Virus record (IMG/VR): IMGVR_UViG_3300022916_000027
Span: 1 to 47,959 of that record
Direction: 5' to 3' (one strand)
DNA from: a virus
DNA length: 47,959 bases
A model generated the notes under the pieces. The model had not been told where the DNA came from, made no database searches, and saw only the letters and a program-made list of their open reading frames with translations. How positions within the stretch are numbered: position 1 is the stretch's first letter; each line of letters starts with the position of its first letter. The position numbers were made by a program, and so were the translations under genes. This document shows positions 30,406 to 39,473 of the stretch, one piece after another.

Positions 30406-31596
30406 CTAATTGAAGCGAGAACCCCGTTCGCGGCGCGCTGGTTTCTTTATAGTACTTTCTCCACGCAGACCGGGAGCAATACCCGTTGCTTTCTCCTTCT
30501 TCTTTCCGCCTCTATTACTATCTCCCTTTGGTTCCTTCTTTTCCTCTTTCTTTGCTGGTGCTTTCTTCAGAGGTGCTTCCTTCTCCCCTTCTACTGCAGG
30601 AACTTCAACACCTGCCCCTTCCGCATAGAACTTAAATTGATCTGGCGGTGTGACAGTGCCTGCTGTCTTCTCCAAGCCCTCCGCAAACTCCTCCAGCCCA
30701 AACGATTTCAGCAAGCGAACAAACTCCGCCGTTGATTCCGCTGGAGTTAAAGGCTGCGTCTCAAATCTGTTTAAGTTCACCATCTGCTGCATGACAGCAT
30801 TCAGCTTGACCCCCATCATCGGATCGTCACCGAACCTAGCTTTGTTAGCCTTAATCTGCCCAGCCACATCTAGCTGAATTCCGAGAAGGCGGAAGGTTGC
30901 AGCAGTCACCGCAACGTCCAGCTGGCCTTCCCTGTTACTTTCCGCGATAGCTGCATCAATCCCACCCTTCTCGCGGATAAGCTCAAGGTCTTGCTGAGAG
31001 CCTTGATATTGCTCGAAGCGATCTTCCTCGCCCTGTGCTTTGATGAGTTCCTTCCGCTTCTCCGTTTCTGATTTCAGGCTTTTCCCAACTTCCTCACCGC
31101 CTGCCTGCCAGTTAGGATCAATGCCAGCAGCGGCGTATGCCTGATTTGTCATCTGAATACGAACGTTCTCAGGAAGGTCCATATTGGCAATTTGTTCTAA
31201 CTGCGAAAGAAGCTCTTTATTCTTACCCAGTGATGTCGCCTGTCCTTCCTTCTGCAACTTCAACGCACGTTCAATCTGATCAGGATCCAATCCTCGCGTA
31301 TCAACATCGCTGATATTCTTCCCCTCAAGGAGGTCTGAAAGAGTTGAGGAGAATATATCCTGCTCCGCTTCCCCTGCGATCAGATTCCCAATCTGGGCGA
31401 AAGGGTGAGCCTGGTCCCCAATTACTGCGGCGCCAGCACGACCTAGCGCCGAAGCAATACGATTTCCTCGGTTGTCACTTTTCTTCTTAGTTGTTGTATT
31501 CGCTCCGCCTAGGGGAGGCGCGCTGGCAATAGGCTTAGCCTTAACAGGCTGCCCGGCTACGCCGCCAGATCTTTGAGCAAAAGGATTACTTGGCAT
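30406..31596 (-). CDS. Putative internal virion / ejection protein
   Basis: 396 aa, SD AAGGAGAATAGAAA. N-terminal ~70 residues are low complexity (Gly/Ala/Pro/Lys), the middle is helical coiled coil (LKLQKEGQATSLGKNKELLSQLEQI; ETEKRKELIKAQGEEDRFEQYQG), and the C-terminal ~80 residues are Lys-rich and disordered (KKAPAKKEEKKEPKG). Size and location between the polyvalent protein and the tail genes match podovirus ejection proteins. No enzymatic motif seen. Confidence 0.65.
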   Translation of the reverse strand: MPSNPFAQRSGGVAGQPVKAKPIASAPPLGGANTTTKKKSDNRGNRIASALGRAGAAVIGDQAHPFAQIGNLIAGEAEQDIFSSTLSDLLEGKNISDVDTRGLDPDQIERALKLQKEGQATSLGKNKELLSQLEQIANMDLPENVRIQMTNQAYAAAGIDPNWQAGGEEVGKSLKSETEKRKELIKAQGEEDRFEQYQGSQQDLELIREKGGIDAAIAESNREGQLDVAVTAATFRLLGIQLDVAGQIKANKARFGDDPMMGVKLNAVMQQMVNLNRFETQPLTPAESTAEFVRLLKSFGLEEFAEGLEKTAGTVTPPDQFKFYAEGAGVEVPAVEGEKEAPLKKAPAKKEEKKEPKGDSNRGGKKKEKATGIAPGLRGESTIKKPARRERGSRFN

Positions 31597-31608
31597 TTTC
31601 TATTCTCC

Positions 31609-32751
31609 TTAAACAGCGCTACCCGCGAGAGCGCCAACAACTCCGCCTGCGGCCGTTATAAATGGATTGCCTCCTGATACCTTAGCTCCCAATGCTGCCC
31701 CTGATAAACCCCCAGATAAAGCAGTCTGAACTCTGGATGGCCCGGTAGGGAGAGCAATGATCGAGCCGGAACCTGCGCTAACAACATTTCCCATTCGTTG
31801 CATGGCTTCGGCGTCCCAAAGAATTTCTCTTGCGTCGATCTCAAGATTTTTCTCATACTCCTCAGACTTTGCAATAATCTTAGTTCGCTTAACATCAGCA
31901 GTTATGTCTGTTAGCTTCTGCTGATTAGCAAGATCATCCCCAGTTAATCCTAAGACCATCTGCGAAGCGCCAAGCATGTAAGTAAGCTTATCTTTCTGCG
32001 CGCCGCTATAGCTTGAAAGATAATCTCTTACGACGTTTAGATAAACTTGAATAAACGCACCAAATGCTGCTTGCGTCATAGGAAGACGCAGATCATTTGA
32101 AGCTTCCTTTATTCTATCCTCAAAGTCACTTTCGAGGATAGAAAGACCGACGGCAAACGCGGAGCTGTTCACAGCATTGATATCACTCATCGGTCCAGTA
32201 AAGCGATTAAGGGCTCTGGTATGAACCTTCCGAGCCTGCTTCTCATAAACAGCAACAGCCTCCGCCATGACTTCGTCTGTCACCGCTTGGCTTGCTGCAT
32301 TCGCGGCAGCCGCGATAACTGGATCACCAAGAGATTGAGCCCGTGCAAAGACCGTCTCAATAACTGCATCTACATCAAGATAAGGAAGATCTTCCTCTGC
32401 ATCCGGCTCGAAGACATCTATCCAACCAGGAACATCCACGATAGGATTAATGGCCTCAACAGCTGTCTCAAGTTCACCTAGCCGAATATCAACGTCCGAG
32501 AGTTCGCTGTCAGGAACATACGTGCTAACACCTTCAAAGGGATTCCCTCCTTTCCCAGTTGCGGCCTTCTCAAACATCCATCTAGCGATAGAAGGATTTT
32601 CCACGAAGGTTGTGGGCGTTGTAGCTGTTGACCAGCTAAAAGCAGCCCCAGAATCCCAAGCGAAGCCAGAATAACCTCTAGCTGCCGCTTCCCAAGTATC
32701 CGAAACTTCAGTTGGTATAGACGTAGCTGCCGTAGAACCGCCACCACCCAT
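31609..32751 (-). CDS. Putative internal virion / ejection protein with Gly-rich tail
   Basis: 380 aa. ATG at 32751 (MGGGGSTAAT) is chosen because GGAGG lies 7 nt upstream; an ATG at 32757 abuts that SD. Helical core (DKLTYMLGASQMVLGLTGDDLANQQKLT; AKSEEYEKNLEIDAREILWDAEAMQRMGNV), C-terminal Gly/Ala-rich hydrophobic segment (FITAAGGVVGALAGSAV) that could insert in membranes. This pattern is common in podovirus DNA-ejection proteins. Function inferred. Confidence 0.65.
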   Translation of the reverse strand: MGGGGSTAATSIPTEVSDTWEAAARGYSGFAWDSGAAFSWSTATTPTTFVENPSIARWMFEKAATGKGGNPFEGVSTYVPDSELSDVDIRLGELETAVEAINPIVDVPGWIDVFEPDAEEDLPYLDVDAVIETVFARAQSLGDPVIAAAANAASQAVTDEVMAEAVAVYEKQARKVHTRALNRFTGPMSDINAVNSSAFAVGLSILESDFEDRIKEASNDLRLPMTQAAFGAFIQVYLNVVRDYLSSYSGAQKDKLTYMLGASQMVLGLTGDDLANQQKLTDITADVKRTKIIAKSEEYEKNLEIDAREILWDAEAMQRMGNVVSAGSGSIIALPTGPSRVQTALSGGLSGAALGAKVSGGNPFITAAGGVVGALAGSAV

Positions 32752-32753
32752 GA

Positions 32754-33194
32754 TCATACCTCCAAGGTTATAAAATAAGTGGATGCGTCACCCCCTAAGG
32801 ACTCAACAACATCCTTGATTCTTTTCACGGATGTTAAGGCCACAATTGCGCGGCAGTGAGTCCCTTTCGCATATTTCTTTAAAGTTTCAAGTCCATCTTT
32901 CCACATGATTTCTTCGATCTTATTATAACCATAAAGAGCGTAAATAAGAAGATTTCTGTCTGCTGTTCCAGGGTCTTCCCAGATGGTTGTAATAACTAGA
33001 GCATAAACTTTCGTGTTCTCCTCCTGCATATCAACTAATGCCCAAGCTTGCATATTGTCTTGAAGTAGTCTTGTATGTATGTTATTTAGCGCATCATCCG
33101 TTGCGTCTGCCAGAGGAGGAACACTAGCCCTTAGGGCTGCATCAATATCTTCCCAATACCGTGAAATAAGATTAGATTCCAGCTTGGTCAGCAC
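32754..33194 (-). CDS. GNAT-like small virion-module protein
   Basis: 146 aa, overlaps the nozzle gene by 23 bp. Sequence YALVITTIWEDPGTADRNLLIYALYGYNKI then CRAIVALTSVKRIKDVVESLGGDASTYFITLEV has the beta/alpha rhythm of GNAT-like folds found next to tail genes in several podophages. No acetyl-CoA loop can be read with confidence. Enzyme or structural adaptor: undecided. Confidence 0.55.
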   Translation of the reverse strand: MLTKLESNLISRYWEDIDAALRASVPPLADATDDALNNIHTRLLQDNMQAWALVDMQEENTKVYALVITTIWEDPGTADRNLLIYALYGYNKIEEIMWKDGLETLKKYAKGTHCRAIVALTSVKRIKDVVESLGGDASTYFITLEV

Positions 33195-34692
33195 TTGGCC
33201 CTCTCATCGTTCTGCGGCCAGAGGCCTGCCAGTGAGCGTTGATGTAATCTATCTTGAAGCCCGCAACATCGTTGATCTTAACCTTCACCCTAAATTCCAA
33301 CGCAGTTATCTGAACGCGGCCGAAGCCTTCTCTATTACACAAGACCCACGCTCCTGTTGTCCAACCGTCGTCATTCTCATAGCGATAGTCAACGCCAACA
33401 TATATAAGGTCGCTGGCTCCGAAGACTCCTCCGACTTCAACAGTCGTAAGGGTCTTTAAATCTCTGAAGTGAAAGTCAACCTCTTGAACAACGATCTCAG
33501 TTGTTGTAGCAGCAGAAAGATCGTAAACACTATAGCTTTGTCCTTCCGCACTTACCACACCCGTTAGCTGCTGCTTCGTTGTGCCTAGCCCCGTTGAAGT
33601 TAGAACAAAGGAGAGAATATTGGAGCTACCATCTTCCCCTGAGATATAAAACCAATTCTCTTGCGGATCATAAGATATCACCATCTCCTGATCCACCATG
33701 TCGCTGAGATATTCCTTATATCCTAGCTTCTGCGGCCCACTGTCAACTGGCCATCTCCACGCATCTCCCCTTTGATCCACGAAGCAATGAACGTCTTCAT
33801 CTCCGCCAACGGCTCCCCTTTGCGGAATCCCATGATCCAGGACCTTCTGAAGGCCGAAAGTTGGGAATGGTTCAGAGACTGGGAAGAGTAGGTAAACACC
33901 ATCAAGGGAATAAACCGCGACATTCTTGCCAAGACTCTTCACGGCTAGAACTGATCCCTGACTTGGCATTGGCATAAAGCCCATCTCATTCCGACGAAAC
34001 ATCTCAATATATTCAACGGGAGGATCGAAGAGAGAAAGAAGATCGCCTCCACCAATCGAGGTCCACCAGACAAAGTTATCTCTGATGTCAAGAGTCGGAT
34101 CAATGGCCAGCTCGCTCTTCTCTATCCATTCATCGAAGATAGCTTTCCACTCATCCTTCCAAAAATCACTCGGATCAAAGCCTCCAAGAATTGCCCTTCC
34201 TCGATGCGCGCAACCTGTCTGAACGGTAATCTCATTGATCCCAAAGACTGTATTACTATCCCCTATCATCCCTTCCCGATTGGTCTTTAAGAGAATGTCA
34301 TTCCCGTTTAGCAGCATCCAAGTAAGACCGAAATCTACTAAGTGCCAGACGCCTGTAGGCGTTAGCGTAAAGTTAGCAGAAGGATCATAAAACTTCATCC
34401 CTGTAATTCCAGATGAGTTCGTCCAGGGATCGTTCGTCTCATTAACAATGTTAATTGCGTCTTCGCCCCCACTAAACGTAACCTCGCTTCCTCGAATTAG
34501 CTGAGGCCAAGGCCAGGAATCAAACTGACTAGAGCCATAAGGATCGACTAGGCCGTAGGAAGGAATCAGTCCTTGCTCCGTCGGCTGCGCCCGGTCACAA
34601 GAGACGAGGTAAGGAACATTCCTCCCAACGTCATTTCTTGGCCGCAGACCATTAACCAGAGCCTGCTGGATTGGAAGAGTGAACTCTTGCAT
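33172..34692 (-). CDS. Putative tail nozzle / tail hub beta-propeller protein
   Basis: 506 aa. Start ATG 34692 overlaps the upstream stop region. Repeating beta-rich blades (GVWHLVDFGLTWMLLNGNDILLKTN; NVAVYSLDGVYLLFPVS; DEDVHCFVDQRGDAWRWPVD; YDPQENWFYISGEDGSSNILSFVL) match nozzle/stabilisation proteins of short-tailed phages (P22 gp10, T7 gp12-type). Location right after the head-tail adaptor gene supports this. Confidence 0.7.
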   Translation of the reverse strand: MQEFTLPIQQALVNGLRPRNDVGRNVPYLVSCDRAQPTEQGLIPSYGLVDPYGSSQFDSWPWPQLIRGSEVTFSGGEDAINIVNETNDPWTNSSGITGMKFYDPSANFTLTPTGVWHLVDFGLTWMLLNGNDILLKTNREGMIGDSNTVFGINEITVQTGCAHRGRAILGGFDPSDFWKDEWKAIFDEWIEKSELAIDPTLDIRDNFVWWTSIGGGDLLSLFDPPVEYIEMFRRNEMGFMPMPSQGSVLAVKSLGKNVAVYSLDGVYLLFPVSEPFPTFGLQKVLDHGIPQRGAVGGDEDVHCFVDQRGDAWRWPVDSGPQKLGYKEYLSDMVDQEMVISYDPQENWFYISGEDGSSNILSFVLTSTGLGTTKQQLTGVVSAEGQSYSVYDLSAATTTEIVVQEVDFHFRDLKTLTTVEVGGVFGASDLIYVGVDYRYENDDGWTTGAWVLCNREGFGRVQITALEFRVKVKINDVAGFKIDYINAHWQASGRRTMRGPSADQAGI

Positions 34693-34904
34693 TACTCTAC
34701 TCCGACAGGAAGTTCCAGCTGCGGCGGTGAAAGCTTCTTCTCTTCCTTCTCCTTCTTCTCCCCCTCTTCCTTTCTCTCTTCCTCCTGCCTCTTCTCCCTT
34801 TCCTTCTGCAACTTCACAACGGAGGCAGCCCGGCCTTGCCTGATACTTTCATCTCGATAAGGTCTCTTCCTCTGCAGATCTTTCTTCCAAACTTTCTTAC
34901 TCAT
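34692..34904 (-). CDS. Small highly charged protein, 70 aa
   Basis: ATG at 34904 (upstream alternative starts lack an SD). Very Lys/Glu-rich with a long predicted helix (LQKEREKRQEEERKEEGEKKEKEEKK), then LSPPQLELPVGVE. Lies between adaptor and nozzle. Could be a disordered virion linker. Confidence 0.6.
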   Translation of the reverse strand: MSKKVWKKDLQRKRPYRDESIRQGRAASVVKLQKEREKRQEEERKEEGEKKEKEEKKLSPPQLELPVGVE

Positions 34905-34905
34905 C

Positions 34906-35597
34906 TCAGCCCTCCATCTGCATGGATTCAACAGTCATTGCGTCCGCTGTATCTACGTCAATTCCTCGAAGGATAGCGTTGATCTGATTGAGGTAATCAT
35001 TAACGCCTTGTGTGTTTCGATAGAAGCCTTCCATTGACATCAGCGAAGCTAGAACGAGAACATCTGGATAGTTTACGCTCCAGTAATTCTCCTGAATATT
35101 CTCCTTCAATTCCAACGAGTGGAAGATGCCGAAGACTTCAATTGTAATGGCCGCGTCCGTCGGCGGCATAATCATCACGCTGTTATATTTAACCTGCTGC
35201 CCACTACCCACCTGGCTCGGAGCGAAGCGAGAGATGTAAGGAGCCCACTTTGTCGCTGTTCCGTTATCTTCCCCAGAGAGCTTAGGATAGTCCTCGCGAA
35301 GGGCGTCTCGCGTGGTAGGGGTGAGTTTGGTCCGACTCCCTTCCGAATCCCGAAACCAGACTTCCTTAACCACCCTGCAGTTCTCCATGAGAACTCTCCA
35401 GTCCCCAATAGCGAAGCTCTCATCATACTGTGCCGCCTCCTTGTCAGTCTCCTGCGCGAGATCGAGCCAGCGTGTTCCGTTCGCAATGAAGAAGTCCGCA
35501 CCAGAGTCAGTCCCGCTAACCGTAGCTCCATCAGCTGTCGCCAAATCTGCACGACCGCTTAAGGAAACAAACTGCTGGCGAATCTCAAGAAGGTTCA
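34906..35597 (-). CDS. Head-tail adaptor (P22 gp4/T7 gp11-like)
   Basis: 230 aa from ATG at 35597, with AGAGGTG, part of the flanking palindrome, supplying the SD. Sequence MNLLEIRQQFVSLSGRADL, GTRWLDLAQETDKEAAQYD, and a C-terminal helical region matches podovirus adaptor proteins that join the portal to the tail. The 4-to-11-nt spacing to the palindrome at 35608-35630 suggests translational control by that hairpin. Confidence 0.75.
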
Positions 35598-35607
35598 TTT
35601 CTATCAC

Positions 35608-35630
35608 CTCTGTTCATATTATGAACAGAG
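35608..35630. repeat. 23-bp palindrome copy
   Basis: CTCTGTTCA-TATTA-TGAACAGAG, perfect arms, between the capsid gene stop (35666) and the adaptor ATG (35597). On the minus strand it runs into AGAGGTGATAGAA-ATG, so the SD overlaps the 3' arm. Confidence 0.92.
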
Positions 35631-35665
35631 ACGACGAATTGCTCCGCCGTCCCTGCTCGCCAACT

Positions 35666-36970
35666 CTACGACACGTCGTTCTTCAAACCGACGCCGTTCA
35701 GATACGCCGACTTCTCGCCGTGATGAAATTCCAGCCCGGCCTCCGTCAGATACTCCTCCTGCTTCCCGTCCACCCCCGTCCCACCGCCCTCGGTGTCCGT
35801 CTTGTCCGGCTTGAACATCGTGTCCGTGATGTATTTATACCGGATCTGCTTCGGCTCGAAGATGACCATCGAGTTCCGATTGGTCGCCTCGTAGCTGAAG
35901 AGCGGATGGCGCTTGAGGTTGATCACGCCGAAGGGTGTGACCCACTCCACGACCTGGATGCCGAAGGCCTTCTCGCGGACGTTTAGCTGGATATTCCCGA
36001 CGCTCTTGGCCAGCTGGTTCAAGCCGAGCAAAGCTCCGCTTCCGCAGAACGCCAGCTTCTCATCCGCGCCGTAGCGGAAGACCTCTTCCAGATGCTCGTC
36101 CATCCACTGGTCGCCCGCTTGAAGCCAGGTCATCCCGGCGTAAGCCGCATCCGTTTCGAGGGTGTAATCCGCCACGGTTCCGGCAGCCTTGATGAAGGAA
36201 AGCAAGCCGCCGGTGGTAGTCTCCGGCTTCCCGTTCACTCCCGTCCCCGAAGTCGCGATGCCCCAGATGAACGCCTTCTCCATCCCGATGCCGTGAAGTT
36301 CCAGCGCGTCCCGTTTGGCCTCGAGATAAGCCTTATCGGTCCGCAGCTTCGTCTTCATCAGCGTCCGAGCAAGCTCCAGCGGATCTCGGAAGATCTGCGT
36401 ATAGTTCTCATGCTCGGTCGGGCTCTGGGTGATGGCTTCCGGCCGCGTTCCACCCTGCGGATTCGCGTTACCGATGATGAGGATAACATCCGCATCGCTG
36501 AGGTCCAGGCTGGCCGCAGCACCGTTGTCGTCCGCTTCCAGAAGGCTAACCACGACGTAGCTGCTCGCGCCATTCTCCTGAACATCGGTGACCTTCGCCG
36601 CGCAGTCCACGGTGTAGTTGCTGGCATCCCGCAACATCACGATCTGCCCAGTCCTGAACATATTGATCCCGGCAGCAGGGATCTTCACATACAGCGTGGT
36701 TCCTGCCACACCACCGGAGGTGTAAGCGTTACTCAGCGCGACGTCGGTGTAAGTGGCCGTAATCGCACTCCTCTGCGTGGTCAGCGTCTTCGTCCACCAA
36801 TGGTAATGAGGATCAGAAACTTCCTCACTTGCCATCAGCGCAGTCAAGGCCGTCAGCGGCATATCCCCGTTAGGGAACAGCCTCAGAATGCCCTCGCGCC
36901 AGCTCTCTGGCCGTTCGTTCGTGGCGAGATCGCCAGTTGCTCTAAGTCCTACAAAATACTGGTCAGTCAT
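35666..36970 (-). CDS. Major capsid protein, SU10/DUF5309-like
   Basis: 434 aa, SD AGAAAGGTTTAGAAA. Pattern ESWREGILRLFPNGDMPLTALTALM, QSPTEHENYTQIFRDPLELARTLMKTKLR and EKAFIWGIATSGTGVNG, followed by a C-terminal VINLKRHPLFSYEATNRNSMVIFEPKQIRYKYI, is the SU10-type HK97-fold major capsid. Located after scaffold and decoration genes in transcription order. Forms the icosahedral shell. Confidence 0.85.
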   Translation of the reverse strand: MTDQYFVGLRATGDLATNERPESWREGILRLFPNGDMPLTALTALMASEEVSDPHYHWWTKTLTTQRSAITATYTDVALSNAYTSGGVAGTTLYVKIPAAGINMFRTGQIVMLRDASNYTVDCAAKVTDVQENGASSYVVVSLLEADDNGAAASLDLSDADVILIIGNANPQGGTRPEAITQSPTEHENYTQIFRDPLELARTLMKTKLRTDKAYLEAKRDALELHGIGMEKAFIWGIATSGTGVNGKPETTTGGLLSFIKAAGTVADYTLETDAAYAGMTWLQAGDQWMDEHLEEVFRYGADEKLAFCGSGALLGLNQLAKSVGNIQLNVREKAFGIQVVEWVTPFGVINLKRHPLFSYEATNRNSMVIFEPKQIRYKYITDTMFKPDKTDTEGGGTGVDGKQEEYLTEAGLEFHHGEKSAYLNGVGLKNDVS

Positions 36971-36983
36971 TTTCTAAACCTTT

Positions 36984-37772
36984 CTAGTAACCTAACCGCG
37001 ATTGGATAAAGGAAACCCAATCGAAATAGACTGTCCTGGCCACGGCCGCCGCTGTCTTAATCGCCATGAAGGGAACTAAGTCCACATTCGTTGGGATGTT
37101 AGCTATTGTGCTGTGCCTTCCGACACGTACGTTGTCGACGAAGAAGTCCACCCGCGCGTTCGGGCCGTCCCAGAGGAAGCCTAGCTCGTAGTAAGTATTA
37201 ATCGCCATCGTAATGCCGGTGTCCTCTGAGGTTACTGCTGCATCCTCAGTATTCATCGACAAAACGTTAGTCGAGCCGTGGGTGAAGTATATTCCGTCTG
37301 TAATCCCAGCCACAAACGGATCACCCGCTAATACATTGCTCAAGCCAACCTGGAACATAGCAGCAACTGCACCAATGGCCACCTTTGCAGTGAACCAAAG
37401 CTTTCCCGTTGTAAGAACCGGGCTAGCAATGGTATGGTGCCACTGGATATAATCACCGTCGCCTGATGTCGCGCCCGAACCTAGCCGCGCCTCACCACCG
37501 TAGCCATTAAGGTTTGCAACTACGAAGGTGTTCGTCCCCTGAATCGCTGTAACAAGCCAGCCGACTTCATCCGAGTCATTCTTGTTAATCTCGAAGAAGT
37601 CCTCATGGAAGCGAATTGCCGCCGCTGGATCGACGAAAGGACCGGGCGCTTTCCCCCAAGGGCCGTTGCTAGGACCCTGAGTCAAAAGCCCAGACTTAGC
37701 ATGCGCCAGTTGCCGCGTTTTGTCTCCGCCAACGGAGACACCGTTCTGAAGTAGCCGCCCTTTAGTACTCAT
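36984..37772 (-). CDS. ConA-like lectin-fold decoration protein
   Basis: 262 aa. After a ~40-residue N-terminal arm (with GPWGKAPGPF), the sequence IRFHEDFFEI, KLWFTAKVAIGAVAAMFQVGLSN, TYYELGFLWDGPNARVDFFVDNVRVG and VYFDWVSF is the concanavalin-like beta sandwich found in phage head-decoration or fibre modules. Lies between the capsid gene and a second small beta protein. Likely a surface decoration protein; a carbohydrate-binding role is possible. Confidence 0.7.
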   Translation of the reverse strand: MSTKGRLLQNGVSVGGDKTRQLAHAKSGLLTQGPSNGPWGKAPGPFVDPAAAIRFHEDFFEINKNDSDEVGWLVTAIQGTNTFVVANLNGYGGEARLGSGATSGDGDYIQWHHTIASPVLTTGKLWFTAKVAIGAVAAMFQVGLSNVLAGDPFVAGITDGIYFTHGSTNVLSMNTEDAAVTSEDTGITMAINTYYELGFLWDGPNARVDFFVDNVRVGRHSTIANIPTNVDLVPFMAIKTAAAVARTVYFDWVSFIQSRLGY

Positions 37773-37785
37773 TGGTCATCCTCCC

Positions 37786-38139
37786 CTAAGCGATGCCGTT
37801 AAGAAGGATGTGCCAATACCGACCGTCGCAATAAAGCACGACGTAGTCGCCGTCCGCGTCCATTGTCAGCGGGCTCCAACCAGGCGAATCACTTTTGTCC
37901 TCCAAAGTGATAACCTCATCATCCCCGATGGTTACGTGAACAGTGCACACCATCCCTGCAGCCTCCCCCACATACGGCAGGTAGACCGTGAAATCCGCCT
38001 GATCCGCTGCCGCTGTGATATGCACAACGGAGTCGCCGACACCAATAGTGCCAGTGGCAACCAACTGCGTATACACACCACGCTGAGACCGACCAGTCTC
38101 CACACTTTCTCTCGTAAGTCTATTACCTGGACCTAACAT
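37786..38139 (-). CDS. Small beta-sandwich virion protein
   Basis: 117 aa, SD GAAAGGACAATATA. Sequence MLGPGNRLTRESVETG, then VGDSVVHITAAADQADFTVYLP and DEVITLEDKSDSPGW, YVVLYCDGRYWHIL resembles small beta domains that appear as head fibre/decoration units or fibre tips. Adjacent to the lectin-fold protein; a 106-bp gap without gene separates it from the scaffold gene (38140-38245). Confidence 0.65.
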   Translation of the reverse strand: MLGPGNRLTRESVETGRSQRGVYTQLVATGTIGVGDSVVHITAAADQADFTVYLPYVGEAAGMVCTVHVTIGDDEVITLEDKSDSPGWSPLTMDADGDYVVLYCDGRYWHILLNGIA

Positions 38140-38245
38140 TATATTGTCCTTTCCTTCATGAATGAAAAACTTCTACGAATGCGCTCTGGTGTTCCTAACT
38201 TTCTCTCCCCCTACTAAGCCAATGCTTTCCAGGAGAGGAGAAGAG

Positions 38246-39175
38246 CTAAGCCCTTTCCATCTGCGCGATCTCATCCCCGATGCCAGCCGGTGCCTTGGGC
38301 TTGCCGCGTCTAGACGACCTCCCTGGGCCTGGAGCCTGATGGGGCTTTCGAGTCTTCTTTCCCTTCTTCTTTCCTTTTCCTCCAGCTTTCCCTGTAATTC
38401 CCAGCTGCGCTCTCGCACTCGTCGCAGTCAAGTTCATCTGTTCTGCAAGATCCATATCCGGATTCTCCGCTTGAACTCCCCTAAAGACATAAGCCACGAA
38501 CTTCTTCGCCGATGTGAGATCAGGGTTAGCTGTGTAAAAATCAGTCACTGCCTGAGCATTCGTGCTCTCATGATGCACCTGTCTCGCCACCATCGCCGGG
38601 ATCTGGGTCAAGACATGCTTGACAGTCGTAGACGCCGTCTTCTTCGCCACCTCCACGAGGATCTCGTTAAAGGCCTCGCGATTCTCCATCGCCTGATCGT
38701 AAGCCTCATCGGAGTCAATGAACTCGATCTTCCCGAGATCAATACTCTCCGCGATCTCCTCAACCGTCTGCTGCTCTTCCTCCTCCTCTTCCTCCGCCAT
38801 CTCACCCTTCAGCCGCGCGTTCTCTTCGCGTAGCTTCTGCAGCTCTGTGGCTTCCCCGTCTTCCCCTTCTTCCTCCTCGTCATCCGCCTCCCCTTCTCCT
38901 TCCTCTTCCTCCTCATCTTCCAGCAGCGCCCCTACGTCGTCTCCATCATCGTCTTCTTCCTCCCCCTCATCTTCTTCTCCCTCTTCCTCCTCTTCCTCTC
39001 CGTCTTCCCCTTCCTCTTCATCATCCGCATCGTCCTCGTCCTCTTCGTCGTCTTCATCTTCTTGCTCCTCTTCTTCGATTTCCTCCTCTTCAGCTTCCTC
39101 TTCCTCAGGCCCCAGACCAAGCATCCGCCCCAAATCGTCGTCGGCAGCTCCGGCTTTTTTGTCTTCATCAGCCAT
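38246..39175 (-). CDS. Scaffolding-type protein with extreme acidic domain
   Basis: 309 aa. ATG at 39175 (MADEDKKAG) has SD AAGGAG; an ATG at 39193 lacks one. Residues ~20-115 are almost only Glu/Asp in repeating EEE/EDE/DDE blocks, then a coiled coil (TELQKLREENARLKGEMAEEE), a helical middle with KKTASTTVKHVLTQIPAMVARQ, and a basic C-terminal tail (KGKKKGKKTRKP, SSRRGKPKAP). Placement between portal and capsid genes identifies it as the likely scaffold. The acidic block may keep DNA out or mimic DNA. Confidence 0.75.
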   Translation of the reverse strand: MADEDKKAGAADDDLGRMLGLGPEEEEAEEEEIEEEEQEDEDDEEDEDDADDEEEGEDGEEEEEEGEEDEGEEEDDDGDDVGALLEDEEEEEGEGEADDEEEEGEDGEATELQKLREENARLKGEMAEEEEEEEQQTVEEIAESIDLGKIEFIDSDEAYDQAMENREAFNEILVEVAKKTASTTVKHVLTQIPAMVARQVHHESTNAQAVTDFYTANPDLTSAKKFVAYVFRGVQAENPDMDLAEQMNLTATSARAQLGITGKAGGKGKKKGKKTRKPHQAPGPGRSSRRGKPKAPAGIGDEIAQMERA

Positions 39176-39473
39176 TATCTTGCTCTCCTTCATCAGTCTC
39201 CTTCAAGCGATCCACGATCCTGTCTGGTATTTCCAGAAAGCTACGAATCGCATAACATTGACCTTGCAGAAAGGCAAAGTCTTGCATGGTTACTTCGTCT
39301 TCTTTCCCTATTGTTTCCATCTCGTCTCGAACGCCAGCTAGCATCATTGCGAGGACTTTCCTCATATCTCCCCAGAGATCACCATTCTCAAACCTCTCCC
39401 AGTCAACTGGAGTTGTTTGAAGATGAAGATCTTGTCCGCCTTCCAAAACCTTAACCATTTCAATTAAGTGCAT
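39168..39473 (-). CDS. Small hypothetical protein between portal and scaffold
   Basis: 101 aa. ATG at 39473 has GAGGGAG 8 nt upstream and overlaps the portal stop by 14 bp. Helical (WGDMRKVLAMMLAGVRDEMETIGKED, FLQGQCYAIRSFLEIPDRI). Function unknown; small helical proteins in this position are common in phage morphogenesis clusters. Confidence 0.7.
   Translation of the reverse strand: MHLIEMVKVLEGGQDLHLQTTPVDWERFENGDLWGDMRKVLAMMLAGVRDEMETIGKEDEVTMQDFAFLQGQCYAIRSFLEIPDRIVDRLKETDEGEQDNG

Noticed and set aside
36092-37009. A 305-codon plus-strand ORF opposite the capsid gene
   Set aside because: Low-complexity translation rich in Arg/His; the opposite strand encodes a recognisable major capsid protein.
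38718-39341. Plus-strand Ser-rich ORF (207 codons)
   Set aside because: It is the complement of the Glu/Asp-rich scaffold block (GAG/GAA read backwards gives Ser/Ser-like codons).
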